Assembly (NCBI GenBank): GCA_963705955.1
Contig: CAVPLH010000006.1
Coordinates: forward strand, 868,001 to 932,000
Source of the DNA: WHSW01 sp963705955
GTDB taxonomy: Bacteria; Actinomycetota; Thermoleophilia; Solirubrobacterales; 70-9
Direction: 5' to 3'
Length of the DNA: 64,000 bases
A model generated the notes under the pieces. That model saw only the letters and a program-made list of their open reading frames with translations, had not been told where the DNA came from and searched no databases. A program made the translations under genes and the position numbers. Each line of letters begins with the position of its first letter. The first letter of the stretch is position 1. Below, piece after piece: positions 53,426 through 61,800 of the stretch.

Positions 53426-53451
53426 AAAAAAAAGGCGGGCCCGGGCCCACC
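53426..53451 (-). terminator. Intrinsic terminator in the rimP-nusA leader
   Basis: On the minus strand a GGTGGG/CCCGCC stem (53451-53446 with 53439-53434) with a CCCGGG loop is followed at once by eight T residues (53433-53426). That is a textbook intrinsic terminator, and the T-tract is the longest I saw in this GC-rich window. It lies between the probable promoter and the rimP start, so it would end transcripts about 50 bases before the gene, as an attenuator would. Confidence 0.75.
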
Positions 53452-53486
53452 ACTCACAGGGTTCGGGTACGTAGGAAGTGCCGCTC

Positions 53487-53515
53487 AGTATAGCTTCGCC
53501 CGCACGGGTGGCCAA
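53487..53515 (-). promoter_or_regulatory. Probable sigma-70 promoter of rimP-nusA-infB
   Basis: On the minus strand TTGGCC (53515-53510) and TATACT (53492-53487) are separated by 17 bp. Transcription should begin near 53480, giving a leader of about 105 bases before the rimP GTG. The leader contains the terminator hairpin. Confidence 0.65.
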
Positions 53516-53555
53516 GCCGCGCCCGGGCTCGGCGAACCCGGGCTCGGCGCGGCGC

Positions 53556-53972
53556 TCAGACCTCGAGCAGCAGGGTCACCGGGCCGTCGTTGATGAGCTC
53601 GACTGCCATCCGGGCGCCGAACACACCGCGGGACGCGTCGAGGCGCTCGCAGAAACGCTCGTAGAGTGGCTCGGCGATCTCGGGGCGCGCAGCCTCGACG
53701 TAGCTCGGGCGGTTGCCCTTGCGGAGGTCGCCGTAGAGCGTGAACTGGCTCACGCAGAGCAGCTCGCGCTCGCCGAGCGGCTCGTTCATCCGGCCCTCGG
53801 CGTCGTCGAAGACCCGCAGTGCACGGACCTTCTCGGCGAGCCGGTCCGCATCGGCCTCGCCGTCGCCGTCCCGGATTCCGAGCAGCACGAGCAGTCCGTC
53901 GCCGATCGCGGCGACCGCCTCACCGTCGACCGAGACCGCCGCGCGGCTGACCCGCTGGACGAGCGCGCGCAA
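53556..53972 (-). CDS. dtd: D-aminoacyl-tRNA deacylase
   Basis: A 138-residue homodimeric enzyme that removes D-amino acids and glycine from mischarged tRNA. The conserved motifs are VQRVSRAAVSVDGE at the start, LLCVSQFTLYGDLRKGNRP in the middle and ELINDGPVTLLLEV at the end, which form the active site across the dimer. It lies 4 bp after the TPR gene on the same strand. About 180 bp separate it from rimP, which has its own promoter. Confidence 0.95.
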   Translation of the reverse strand: MRALVQRVSRAAVSVDGEAVAAIGDGLLVLLGIRDGDGEADADRLAEKVRALRVFDDAEGRMNEPLGERELLCVSQFTLYGDLRKGNRPSYVEAARPEIAEPLYERFCERLDASRGVFGARMAVELINDGPVTLLLEV

Positions 53973-53976
53973 CGGT

Positions 53977-54264
53977 TCAGGAGGCGCGGCGCAGGCGGTC
54001 GCGGTAGATCCTGTAGTCGCGGCGGTCCGGTCGCAGGTTGGAGGCCAGCGCGAGATGATGCCGCGCGCGCTCGCGCTCGCCGGTCAGGCTCAGCGCCCGC
54101 CCGAGGCAGAAGTGCGCGTAGTCGTCGACCGGGTGGCTCTCGAGCACCGCCTCGAACTCGGTTGCCGCTTCGGCGAACTGGCGGTTGCGGAAATAGGCCC
54201 TGCCGAGCGCCTCGCGGACCGAGGTCTTTTCCGGCGCGTGGCGCGCCACCTCGGCCAGGGGCAC
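53977..54264 (-). CDS. Tetratricopeptide repeat protein, start uncertain
   Basis: A protein of about 95 residues with three TPR-like helix pairs: VREALGRAYFRNRQFAEAAT, then YAHFCLGRALSLTGERERAR and the ending RDYRIYRDRLRR. TPRs bind partner proteins. The coding pattern extends upstream to about 54330 (NLYTLYRRGVELLEDGSFGE), but no ATG, GTG or TTG follows the in-frame stop there. Either the GTG at 54264 is used and the first repeat is lost, or a base error hides the start. It is the gene before dtd, and its partners are unknown. Confidence 0.65.
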   Translation of the reverse strand: MPLAEVARHAPEKTSVREALGRAYFRNRQFAEAATEFEAVLESHPVDDYAHFCLGRALSLTGERERARHHLALASNLRPDRRDYRIYRDRLRRAS

Positions 54265-54430
54265 GGTCGCCTCGCCGAAGCTGCCGTCCTCGAGCAGCTC
54301 GACGCCACGGCGATAGAGGGTGTAGAGGTTGTCGGTGGGTTGGGCGATCCGTTCAGTTTAGGGCGGGCGCCGGGTGATTTACCGGCGTCGGCGCTCGCGC
54401 CTCCGAGCCGCAGCCCGGGATCCGCCCCGG

Positions 54431-55708
54431 CTAGGCCTCGGGGCCCGCCGGCTGCGAGCTGCGAGCTGCCGGCTGCGCGCCGCGCAGCGCCTCGACGCGA
54501 TCCAGAATCGCCTCCGCCACGGCCTCCTTGGAGGCGAGCGGAACGTGGTGGTCGCCGTCGCGGTCGATGATCGTGACCTCGTTCTCGGCGGAGTCGAAGC
54601 CGATCTCGGCTCGGGAGACGTCGTTGAAGGCGATCGCGTCGACCGCCTTTCGCTCGAGCTTCGCCCGCGCCCGGTCGATCGCCCCGGCTCCGGTCTCGGC
54701 GGCGAACCCGACCAGCGTCTGATCGGCCCGCCGCGCGCCCGCGACACGGGCGAGGATGTCCTCGGTCGGAGCGAGTCGCAGCTCGAGGCCGGAGGTGGCC
54801 GCGCGCGAGATCTTGCCGGGCTCCGGGGCGGCCGCTCGGAAGTCGGCCGGGGCGGCGGCCATCAGCAGCACGTGCGCGCGCTCGAACTCGGCGACCACCG
54901 CGTCGGCGAGCTCCGCAGTCGTCTCGACCTCGATCGTCCGCACCCCGGCGGGCGGGGGAAGGCTGACGTTGGCGGCGATCAGGGCGACGTCGGCCCCGCG
55001 GCGGGCGGCCGCGGCGGCGAGCGCGATCCCCATCCTCCCGCTCGAGCGGTTGCCGATGAAGCGCACCGGATCGATCGGCTCACGGGTGCCGCCCGCGGTG
55101 ACCACGACTCGGAGGCCGTCCCAGGACCCGGCCGATCCCGGCGCCGCGGATTCGACCTCGGCAAGCAGCCGCTCCGGCGCCGGCAGACGGCCGGTGCCGT
55201 ACTCGCCGCGCGAGGCGAGCGCCCCGGAGTCGGGCTCGATCACGGCCACCCCCTGCGTGCGCAGGGTCGCCAGGTTGGCTGCGGTGGCGGCGGCCGCGTA
55301 CATGCGGTCGTTCATCGCGGGAGCGACGAGGCGCGGTGCGGTGCAGGCGAGAAACGACGTCGTCAGCATCGAGTCGCAGATCCCCGCGGCGAGCTTCGCG
55401 ATCGTGTTCGCGGAGGCGGGAGCGACGATCAACGCGTCCGCGTTGGCGGCCAGCTCGAGGTGGCCAATCGGCTCGTGGGCGGGCGGCGCGTCCCCGGGGA
55501 ACGCGCCCCGCATCGGGTCGCGCTCGAACTCCTCGATCAGGACCGGTGCCCCGACGATGCCCTCGAACGACGCCGGCCCCACGAACCGGACCGCGTTCGG
55601 CGTCATCAGGACGCGAACACCGTGGCCCGTGAGAGTCGCCAGCCGCGCGAGCTCGAGCGCCTTGTAGGCGGCGATGCCGCCGCTCACGCCGAGAAGGATG
55701 CGGGCCAT
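54431..55708 (-). CDS. coaBC: Bifunctional phosphopantothenoylcysteine decarboxylase/synthetase
   Basis: A 425-residue fusion for coenzyme A synthesis. The flavin-dependent decarboxylase half (CoaC) starts ILLGVSGGIAAYKALELARL and contains APAMNDRMY. The CTP-dependent ligase half (CoaB) starts at VVVTAGGTREPIDPVRFIGN and contains SSGRMGIALA and TLVGFAAETG. It follows rpoZ, the usual gmk-rpoZ-coaBC order. The last ~15 residues are encoded by a heptanucleotide array (54451-54478), and they differ from the family. Confidence 0.95.
   Translation of the reverse strand: MARILLGVSGGIAAYKALELARLATLTGHGVRVLMTPNAVRFVGPASFEGIVGAPVLIEEFERDPMRGAFPGDAPPAHEPIGHLELAANADALIVAPASANTIAKLAAGICDSMLTTSFLACTAPRLVAPAMNDRMYAAAATAANLATLRTQGVAVIEPDSGALASRGEYGTGRLPAPERLLAEVESAAPGSAGSWDGLRVVVTAGGTREPIDPVRFIGNRSSGRMGIALAAAAARRGADVALIAANVSLPPPAGVRTIEVETTAELADAVVAEFERAHVLLMAAAPADFRAAAPEPGKISRAATSGLELRLAPTEDILARVAGARRADQTLVGFAAETGAGAIDRARAKLERKAVDAIAFNDVSRAEIGFDSAENEVTIIDRDGDHHVPLASKEAVAEAILDRVEALRGAQPAARSSQPAGPEA
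54451..54478. repeat. Heptanucleotide array in the coaBC 3' end
   Basis: Four seven-base units, GCTGCGA, GCTGCGA, GCTGCCG and GCTGCGC, lie in tandem just inside the coaBC stop. They encode the low-complexity tail. The units resemble the arrays near pyrD and carB. Confidence 0.7.
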
Positions 55709-55732
55709 CTCAGAGCCCCGCGCGCTCGCCGG

Positions 55733-55963
55733 CTAGGACCGGTAGCGGTAGCGGATCTTCCCCGCCGCGAGCTCCTCGAGCGCGATCGTCAGGTAGCTGC
55801 CCGACTGGGCATCGACCATCGGCGGCGTGTACTCCTCGTAGCTGCCCTCTCCGAGGGCCCGGTAGTAGCTGTTCAGCTGCCGGGCGCGCTTCGCGGCCAC
55901 CAGGACTGCGGCGTAGTGGCTGTCGGTGCGGTCGAGCAGTTCGTCAACGCGTGGCTTGATCAT
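55733..55963 (-). CDS. rpoZ: DNA-directed RNA polymerase subunit omega
   Basis: A 76-residue omega subunit that stabilises the beta' subunit of RNA polymerase. It reads IKPRVDELLDRTDSHYAAVL and then AAKRARQLNSYYRALGEG; it ends ALEELAAGKIRYRYRS. The ATG at 55963 gives the normal length. The gmk-rpoZ-coaBC order is standard for the phylum. A longer frame upstream is gmk in another frame. Confidence 0.93.
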   Translation of the reverse strand: MIKPRVDELLDRTDSHYAAVLVAAKRARQLNSYYRALGEGSYEEYTPPMVDAQSGSYLTIALEELAAGKIRYRYRS

Positions 55964-55997
55964 CGCGCGAGAGTGTAGAGGGCCGGCGCGCAGACGT

Positions 55998-56555
55998 TCA
56001 CGGGGCGAGCTCGGTGCGCACGATCCGCTCCAGCTCGGCCGCGGCGCGCTCGAGCTCGTCGTTGACGACCACGTGCTGGAACTCCTGCTGCGCCTCGAGC
56101 TCGATCGCGGCGACCCGCAGCCGCTCGCCGATCGCCTCCGGGTCGTCGGTGCCGCGGCTCTCGAGCCGCTCTCGGAGCGCCGACGGATCGGGTGGGGCGA
56201 TGAACACGAGGACCGCCTCGGGCATCGCGGCCCGGACTTGGCGCGCGCCCTGGACCTCGATCTCGAGCAGCACCGATTCGCCGCCATCGAGCCGACGCTC
56301 GACCTCGGCGCGCAGCGTCCCGTAGCGGTTGCCGCTGTACGCGGCGTGCTCGAGGAACTCGTTGCGCTGCGCCCGGCGGTCGAACTCGTCGCGGTCGAGG
56401 AAGTGGTACTCGCGCCCGTCCTCCTCTCCCTCCCTGGGCGCACGGGTCGTCGCCGAGGTCGACAGCGCGAGCCCGGGTACGCGCTCACGCAGGGCCCGGA
56501 TCAGCGTTCCCTTGCCGACCCCGCTCGGGCCCGTGATCACGAAGACCTTCGCCAC
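55998..56555 (-). CDS. gmk: Guanylate kinase
   Basis: A 185-residue kinase that phosphorylates GMP and dGMP. The P-loop is ITGPSGVGKGTLIRAL (about residues 7-22). The GMP-binding segments are STSATTRAPREGEEDGREYH and EFLEHAAYSGNRYGT, and VLLEIEVQGARQVRA follows. It lies 30 bp after mihF and 34 bp before rpoZ on one transcript. Confidence 0.96.
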   Translation of the reverse strand: MAKVFVITGPSGVGKGTLIRALRERVPGLALSTSATTRAPREGEEDGREYHFLDRDEFDRRAQRNEFLEHAAYSGNRYGTLRAEVERRLDGGESVLLEIEVQGARQVRAAMPEAVLVFIAPPDPSALRERLESRGTDDPEAIGERLRVAAIELEAQQEFQHVVVNDELERAAAELERIVRTELAP

Positions 56556-56585
56556 GTCGGCGAGCCTACGGCCGTCGACGGAGGT

Positions 56586-56921
56586 CTAGCGGCGAAGGAA
56601 CTGGACGAGCTCGGCGCGCTGGCGCTCGGACAGCCCGCCGATCGTCTTCGACGGCGAGATCCGGCATTGGCCGAGGATCTTGTTCGCCTTGACGCGCCCG
56701 TACTTGGGCACCGCGAGGATCATGTCGAAGGCCTTCGCCGACAGCACGTACTCGGGCGGATCGAGCAACAGGGTCTCGATCTTCGTCTTCCCGGCCTTCA
56801 GGTCGCGCTTCAGCTGAGCGCGGGCGGTACGGATCTCATTCGCACGCCGAAGTGCCCGCATTCGCTGCTCTCGAGACCTCTCGGGGACAGCGGCGGATGT
56901 CTCGACGGAGGCGGGGGCCAT
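56586..56921 (-). CDS. mihF: Actinobacterial integration host factor MihF
   Basis: A 111-residue nucleoid protein that bends DNA. The helical core includes RAQLKRDLKAGKTKIETLLL and AFDMILAVPKYGRVKANKIL, ending with QCRISPSKTIGGLSERQRAEL. It is an essential, phylum-specific gene just upstream of gmk in actinobacteria. The ATG at 56921 is preferred because the apparent frame start at 56960 lies upstream of the promoter. If the promoter is right, the transcript begins about 5 bases before this ATG and is almost leaderless. Confidence 0.92.
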   Translation of the reverse strand: MAPASVETSAAVPERSREQRMRALRRANEIRTARAQLKRDLKAGKTKIETLLLDPPEYVLSAKAFDMILAVPKYGRVKANKILGQCRISPSKTIGGLSERQRAELVQFLRR

Positions 56922-56932
56922 CGGCGGCGGCG

Positions 56933-56960
56933 AGTATATCCCCGCAGCAGCGAGGCGCAA
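56933..56960 (-). promoter_or_regulatory. Probable sigma-70 promoter of mihF-gmk-rpoZ-coaBC
   Basis: On the minus strand TTGCGC (56960-56955) and TATACT (56938-56933) lie 16 bp apart. The -10 hexamer is the same as in the rimP-nusA promoter. The predicted start near 56926 is about 5 bases before the mihF ATG. Confidence 0.65.
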
Positions 56961-56995
56961 GCCCTTTCACCGCGTTTTCGATGAAATTCGCTTCG

Positions 56996-57010
56996 ACCTC
57001 AACTTGAGGT
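56996..57010. promoter_or_regulatory. Perfect 15-bp palindrome upstream of mihF
   Basis: ACCTCAA-C-TTGAGGT is a perfect 7-1-7 inverted repeat. It spans the pyrD stop codon (56999-57001) and lies about 40 bp upstream of the mihF -35 box. Its dyad form suggests a dimeric regulator site; it could also be a weak terminator stem. Confidence 0.4.
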
Positions 57011-57919
57011 AGACGCGGGGTGCGCGGCGGGTAGGCCGTCGAGCCCCCTCGCCGAGAGCTCGCCCTCGAGCTCGGAGCGGATCCGGACGGCGGCGGCCGG
57101 ATCGCGAAAGCTGGCCGTGCCGACCGCGACGGCGCTCGCCCCCGCGGCCAGAAACGCGAGCGCGTCGGCGCCGGTCTCGATCCCCCCCATGCCGATCACC
57201 GGGATCGAGACCGCGGCGGCGACGCGGCGCAGCTGATCGAGCGCCACGGGGCGTACCGCGGGGCCAGAGAGCCCGCCGCTTCCGGCGCCCAGCCACGGCT
57301 CGAGGGTTTCGGGCGCGAGTGCGGCCGCGCGCAGCGTGTTGATCATCGAGATCGCGTCCGCCCCGCCCTCCGCCGCCGCGGCGGCGACCGCGGCGGGATC
57401 GGCGCAGTTCGGCGTCAGCTTGACGATCAGGCGCCGGTCGGTCAACGGTCGCAGCGCCTCGAGCAGCGCCAGCGCCTCGGCCGGCTGCTCACCGACGATC
57501 AGCCCGGAATCGACGTTCGGGCAGGAGACGTTGAGCTCGATCGCGGCGACCCCGTCGTGCTCTGCAACCCGCTCGACGAGCGTCGCGAAGCCGCTGCGTG
57601 AGGGAGCCATCACCGAGACGATCAGCGGCACGCGCAGGCGAGCGAGCTCGGGTAGATCCTCGGCGATGAAACCCTCCAGCCCCTTGTTCGGGAGCCCGAT
57701 CGAGTTGATCATCCCGGCCGGCGTCTCGTACAGCCTCGGCGGGCCGTTGCCGGCGCGCGGCTCGGGGGTGATCGTCTTCGAGACGAAGGCCGAGAACGGG
57801 AACCGCTCCTCGACGTCGGCGCCGAACGCGCGCCGGGCCGCGAGCGCGTCGAACGTGCCGCTGCCGTTGATGATCGGGTGGGCGAGGGGGATGCCGCAGA
57901 TGTTGAGGGAGAGGTTCAT
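56999..57919 (-). CDS. pyrD: Dihydroorotate dehydrogenase, class 1B catalytic subunit
   Basis: A 306-residue FMN enzyme of pyrimidine synthesis. The active-site base is Cys133 in AIELNVSCPNVDSGL. FMN is bound by NGSGTFDALAARRAFG and by the late GMGGIETGADALAFLAAGA. The class 1B assignment is supported by the adjacent electron-transfer subunit pyrK, which takes electrons to NAD. The region just upstream of the ATG is a heptanucleotide array with no recognisable ribosome site. Confidence 0.95.
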   Translation of the reverse strand: MNLSLNICGIPLAHPIINGSGTFDALAARRAFGADVEERFPFSAFVSKTITPEPRAGNGPPRLYETPAGMINSIGLPNKGLEGFIAEDLPELARLRVPLIVSVMAPSRSGFATLVERVAEHDGVAAIELNVSCPNVDSGLIVGEQPAEALALLEALRPLTDRRLIVKLTPNCADPAAVAAAAAEGGADAISMINTLRAAALAPETLEPWLGAGSGGLSGPAVRPVALDQLRRVAAAVSIPVIGMGGIETGADALAFLAAGASAVAVGTASFRDPAAAVRIRSELEGELSARGLDGLPAAHPASTSS

Positions 57920-57920
57920 G

Positions 57921-58004
57921 GCAGCTGGCAGCTTGCAGCTGGCAGGGGGCCTGCTCTAGACCTGCAAGTTGCCAGCCGCAAGCCGCAAGCCGCAAGCTGC
58001 CAGC
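57921..58004. repeat. Pair of inverted heptanucleotide arrays between pyrK and pyrD
   Basis: Left array, 57921-57948: GCAGCTG, GCAGCTT, GCAGCTG, GCAGGGG. Right array, 57963-58004: TGCAAGT, TGCCAGC, three copies of CGCAAGC, then TGCCAGC. The two are partly complementary; 12 bases (57927-57938 with 57962-57973) pair with one mismatch. Together they fill the whole gap between the pyrK stop and the pyrD start. Confidence 0.8.
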
Positions 58005-58850
58005 TCAATGCCCACTCCCCGCCACGACCGCGGTCTCGAGCCGGTCAGCCCTGACCGTCGGCCCATCGACGCACAGCCTCATGTAGCCACCGCCGCGCAG
58101 CGGCACGGCGCAGCCGAAGCAGGAGCCGAACCCGCACGCCATCGGAGCCTCCATCGCGAGCTCCGCGACGACGTCGCGCGCCGCGCACAGGGCGCGGACG
58201 GCTTCGAGCATCGCCGGCGGCCCGCACGCGTAGACGACCGCACCGGCGGTGTCGTCGCCCTCGAGCAGGACCGAGAGCAGGTCGGTCACATAGCCCTGAT
58301 GACCGGCGTGGCCGTCCTCGGACGCGGTCCGCACCTCCTCACAGCGAAACAGCTCCAGGCCGCCCGAGTGCTCGCGGTCGCGAAACCCGAGCAGGACGCG
58401 TTGCGGCACGCCGCGATCGGTGAGCCGGCGACGCAGCAGGGCAAGCGGCGCGATCCCGATCCCGCCGCCGACGAGGATCGCCCCCGCCGGCCCGGCGACG
58501 AGCTCCGCGGGGTCGGAGAACGGCCGGCCGAGCGGCCCGGTGACATAAAGACGCGCGCCGGGGCCGAGGGCCGCGAGCCGCTCGGTGCCCGGCCCGACGG
58601 CCTCGAGCAGGAAGTCGAGCCGTACGCCCTCGGCTCGGTGTTCGGCGTCGGCGACCGAGAACGCGCGGGGCAGGTAGGGACGCCCGCCCGGACCACCCCA
58701 GGCGTCGGTGGCGAGCATGTAGAACTGGCCCGCCGCCGGCAGCGGCCCCTGTCGGTCGACCGCCGAGAAGATCCGGTAGCCGCCGGTCTGCGTCGTGGCG
58801 ACGACCTCGCAGGCGCGTCGCCCGAACGGTGCGAGCACCCGCTCGGTCAT
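58005..58850 (-). CDS. pyrK: Dihydroorotate dehydrogenase electron-transfer subunit
   Basis: A 281-residue flavoprotein that passes electrons from PyrD to NAD. It has an FAD-binding beta-barrel (YLPRAFSVADAEH, then VGPGTERLAAL), an NAD domain with ILVGGGIGIAPLALL, and a [2Fe-2S] site. The cysteines are 239, 244, 247 and 260, in CGFGSCFGC and RLCVDG. It overlaps carB by 4 bp (ATGA), giving one carB-pyrK-pyrD transcript. Confidence 0.93.
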   Translation of the reverse strand: MTERVLAPFGRRACEVVATTQTGGYRIFSAVDRQGPLPAAGQFYMLATDAWGGPGGRPYLPRAFSVADAEHRAEGVRLDFLLEAVGPGTERLAALGPGARLYVTGPLGRPFSDPAELVAGPAGAILVGGGIGIAPLALLRRRLTDRGVPQRVLLGFRDREHSGGLELFRCEEVRTASEDGHAGHQGYVTDLLSVLLEGDDTAGAVVYACGPPAMLEAVRALCAARDVVAELAMEAPMACGFGSCFGCAVPLRGGGYMRLCVDGPTVRADRLETAVVAGSGH

Positions 58851-61800
58851 CCGCGCCCGGCCGACTGCCGATCGGCGACCGCCGACTTCGCGTGCATCTC
58901 CTGCAGCGACACCGGCTCGGCGGGCTCGCGCTGGCCGGCGAAGATCGCCCGGGCCGCGGCCGACGCCCCGGTCATCGTCGTGATGCAGGCGATCCCCCGC
59001 CGCACCGCGGCGCTGCGGATCTCGTAGCCGTCGGAGCGGGCGCCGCTGCCGGTCGGGGTGTTGATCACCATGTCGACCCGTCCGTCGCGGATGAAGTCGA
59101 CGACGTGGGGCGAGCCCTCGGCGATCTTGTTGATCGCCTCCACCGGGATCCCCATCCGCGAGATCGCCTGCGCGGTGCCGCGCGTGGCGATGATCGAGAA
59201 CCCGAGGTCGTGAAACCGCGCCGCGAGTTGCGTCGCCGCCGCCTTGTCGTTGTCGGTGACCGTGATGAACACGGTGCCCGACGACGGCAGCATCACCCCG
59301 GCGGCCGCCTGGGCCTTGCCGAAGGCGGTCGGGAAGTCGCCCGCGACCCCCATCACCTCGCCGGTCGACTTCATCTCCGGGCCGAGCACGGAGTCGGCGC
59401 CTGCGAAGCGGGCGAACGGCAGCACCGCCTCCTTGACCGAGACGTGGCCGTTGTGCATCGAGGGCAGCTCGATTCCCGACAGGGGCTCGCCGAGCATCAG
59501 CCGGCAGGCGAGCTTCGCGACCGGAGCGCCGATCGCCTTCGATACGAACGGGACCGTGCGCGAGGCTCGCGGGTTCGCCTCGATCACGTACAGCCTGCCG
59601 CCCGCGACGGCGTACTGGATGTTGATCAGGCCGATCACGCCGAGCTCGAGCGCGATCCTGCTGGTCGTCTCGCGGATCTCGTTCAGCATCCCCTCGCCGA
59701 GACTCATCGGCGGGATCACGCAGGCGGAGTCGCCGGAGTGCACGCCGGCCTCCTCGACGTGCTGCATGATCCCGGCGACCTCGCAGATCTCGCCGTCGCA
59801 GAGCGCGTCGACGTCGATCTCGATCGCGTCCTCGAGAAATCGATCGAGCAGCAGCGGGTGCTCCTGGTCGGCCTTCACATGGCGCTCGAGGTAGTGCGCG
59901 AGTCCTCCGGCCGAATAGCAGATCTCCATCGCCCGGCCGCCGAGCACGTAGGAGGGCCGTACGAGGAGCGGGAAACCGACATCCTCGGCGATCACCGCAG
60001 CCTCCTCGGCCGAGAGAGCCGTCCCGTAGGGCGGGTGGGCGATCTCGAGCCGGCGCAACAGGGCGCCGAACCGGCCCCGGTCCTCGGCGAGGTCGATCGC
60101 GTCGACCGCGGTTCCGAGCAGCTTGACGCCGGCCTCCTGGAGCGGCTTCGCGAGCCGCAGCGGTGTCTGCCCCCCGAACTGGACGATCACGCCCTCGGGC
60201 CGCTCGACCTCGATCACGGCGAGCACGTCCTCCGCGGTCAGGGGCTCGAAGTAGAGGCGGTCGGAGGTGTCGTAGTCGGTCGAGACGGTCTCGGGGTTGC
60301 AGTTGATCATCACCGCGTCGCGGCCCGACTCGCGCACCGTCATCGCCGCGTGAACGCAGCAGTAGTCGAACTCGATCCCCTGTCCGATCCGGTTCGGCCC
60401 CGAGCCGAGGATGACGACCGAGTCGCGGTCGCCTCGCCTCACCTCCCCCGCCAGCGGGGCCTTGCGCTCGTGGCCCGAGTAGTAGTAGGGCGTCCGCGCC
60501 TCGAACTCGGCCGCGCAGGTGTCGACCGAGCGGAACGTCCGCTGCATCTCGCGGGTTCCGTCGCCGTCGATCGCGAGCGCCCGCAGCTCGCGCAAGAACC
60601 AGAGATCGATCGAGGTCCGCTCGTTTACCTGCTCGACCGTCGCGTCACGGCGAAACGCCTCCAGGATGAGGTCGAAGCGGTCCGCCCGCGGGGTCCCGAG
60701 CCGCGCCAGCAGCTGATCCGTGTCGGCGGGGAGCTCGGGCGCCGCGTCGAGCTCGCGGGAGCGCATCGCCTTCGCGAACGACTCCCGGAAGGTCCGCCCG
60801 ATCGCCATCGCCTCGCCGACCGACTTCATGTGCGTGGTCAGCTCGCCCTCCGCTCCCGGGAACTTCTCGAACGCGAACCGCGGGACCTTCGTGACGACGT
60901 AGTCGATCGTCGGCTCGAATGAGGCGGGGGTGACCCCGGTGATGTCGTTGTCGATCTCCTCGAGGGCGTAGCCGACCGCGAGCTTCGCCGCGATCTTCGC
61001 GATCGGGAACCCGGTCGCCTTCGAGGCCAGGGCCGAGGAGCGCGAGACGCGCGGGTTCATCTCGATCACGACCACTTCGCCGGTCTGCGGGTTGACGGCG
61101 AACTGGACGTTCGAGCCCCCGGTCTCGACCCCGACCGCGCGGATCACCTGCAGCGCCTGGTCGCGGAGCTCCTGGTAGAGCGGATCGGTGAGCGTCTGCG
61201 CGGGGGCGATCGTCACCGAGTCGCCGGTGTGGACGCCCATCGGGTCGACGTTCTCGATCGAGCAGATGACGACCACGTTGTCGTTGCGGTCCCGCATCAC
61301 CTCGAGCTCGAACTCGCCCCATCCGAGCACCGACTCCTCGACGAGGACCTGGTTGATCGGGCTCGCGGCGAGGCCCTCGGAGACGACGCCGAGCAGCTCG
61401 GTCTCGGTCCGGCCCACCCCTCCGCCGTGGCCGCCGAGCGTGAACGCCGGCCTGACGATCGCCGGCAGCGAGATCTCGCCCGCCGCGATCCCCTTCTCGA
61501 CGTCGGCGACCGACTCGACGATCAGCGACCACGGCACCCGCAGGCCGGCGCCTTCCATCGTCTCGCGGAAGGCCTCGCGGTCCTCGGCGCGATGGATCGC
61601 GTCGTAGTCGGCTCCGATCAGCTCGACCCCGTAGCGCTCCAGGGTGCCGTCGTCGTGAAGCGACTTCGCGAGGTTGAGCGCCGTCTGGCCGCCCAGGGTC
61701 GGCAAGAGCGCGTCGGGACGCTCGCGCTCGATGACCCGCGCCACGTACTCGGGTCGCAGCGGCTCGACATAGGTGCGGTCGGCGAACTCCGGGTCGGTCA

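Noticed and set aside
57921..58004. CRISPR or tRNA-like structure in the pyrK-pyrD gap
   Set aside because: The units are seven bases long without spacers and no cloverleaf can be drawn; simple heptanucleotide arrays explain the sequence.
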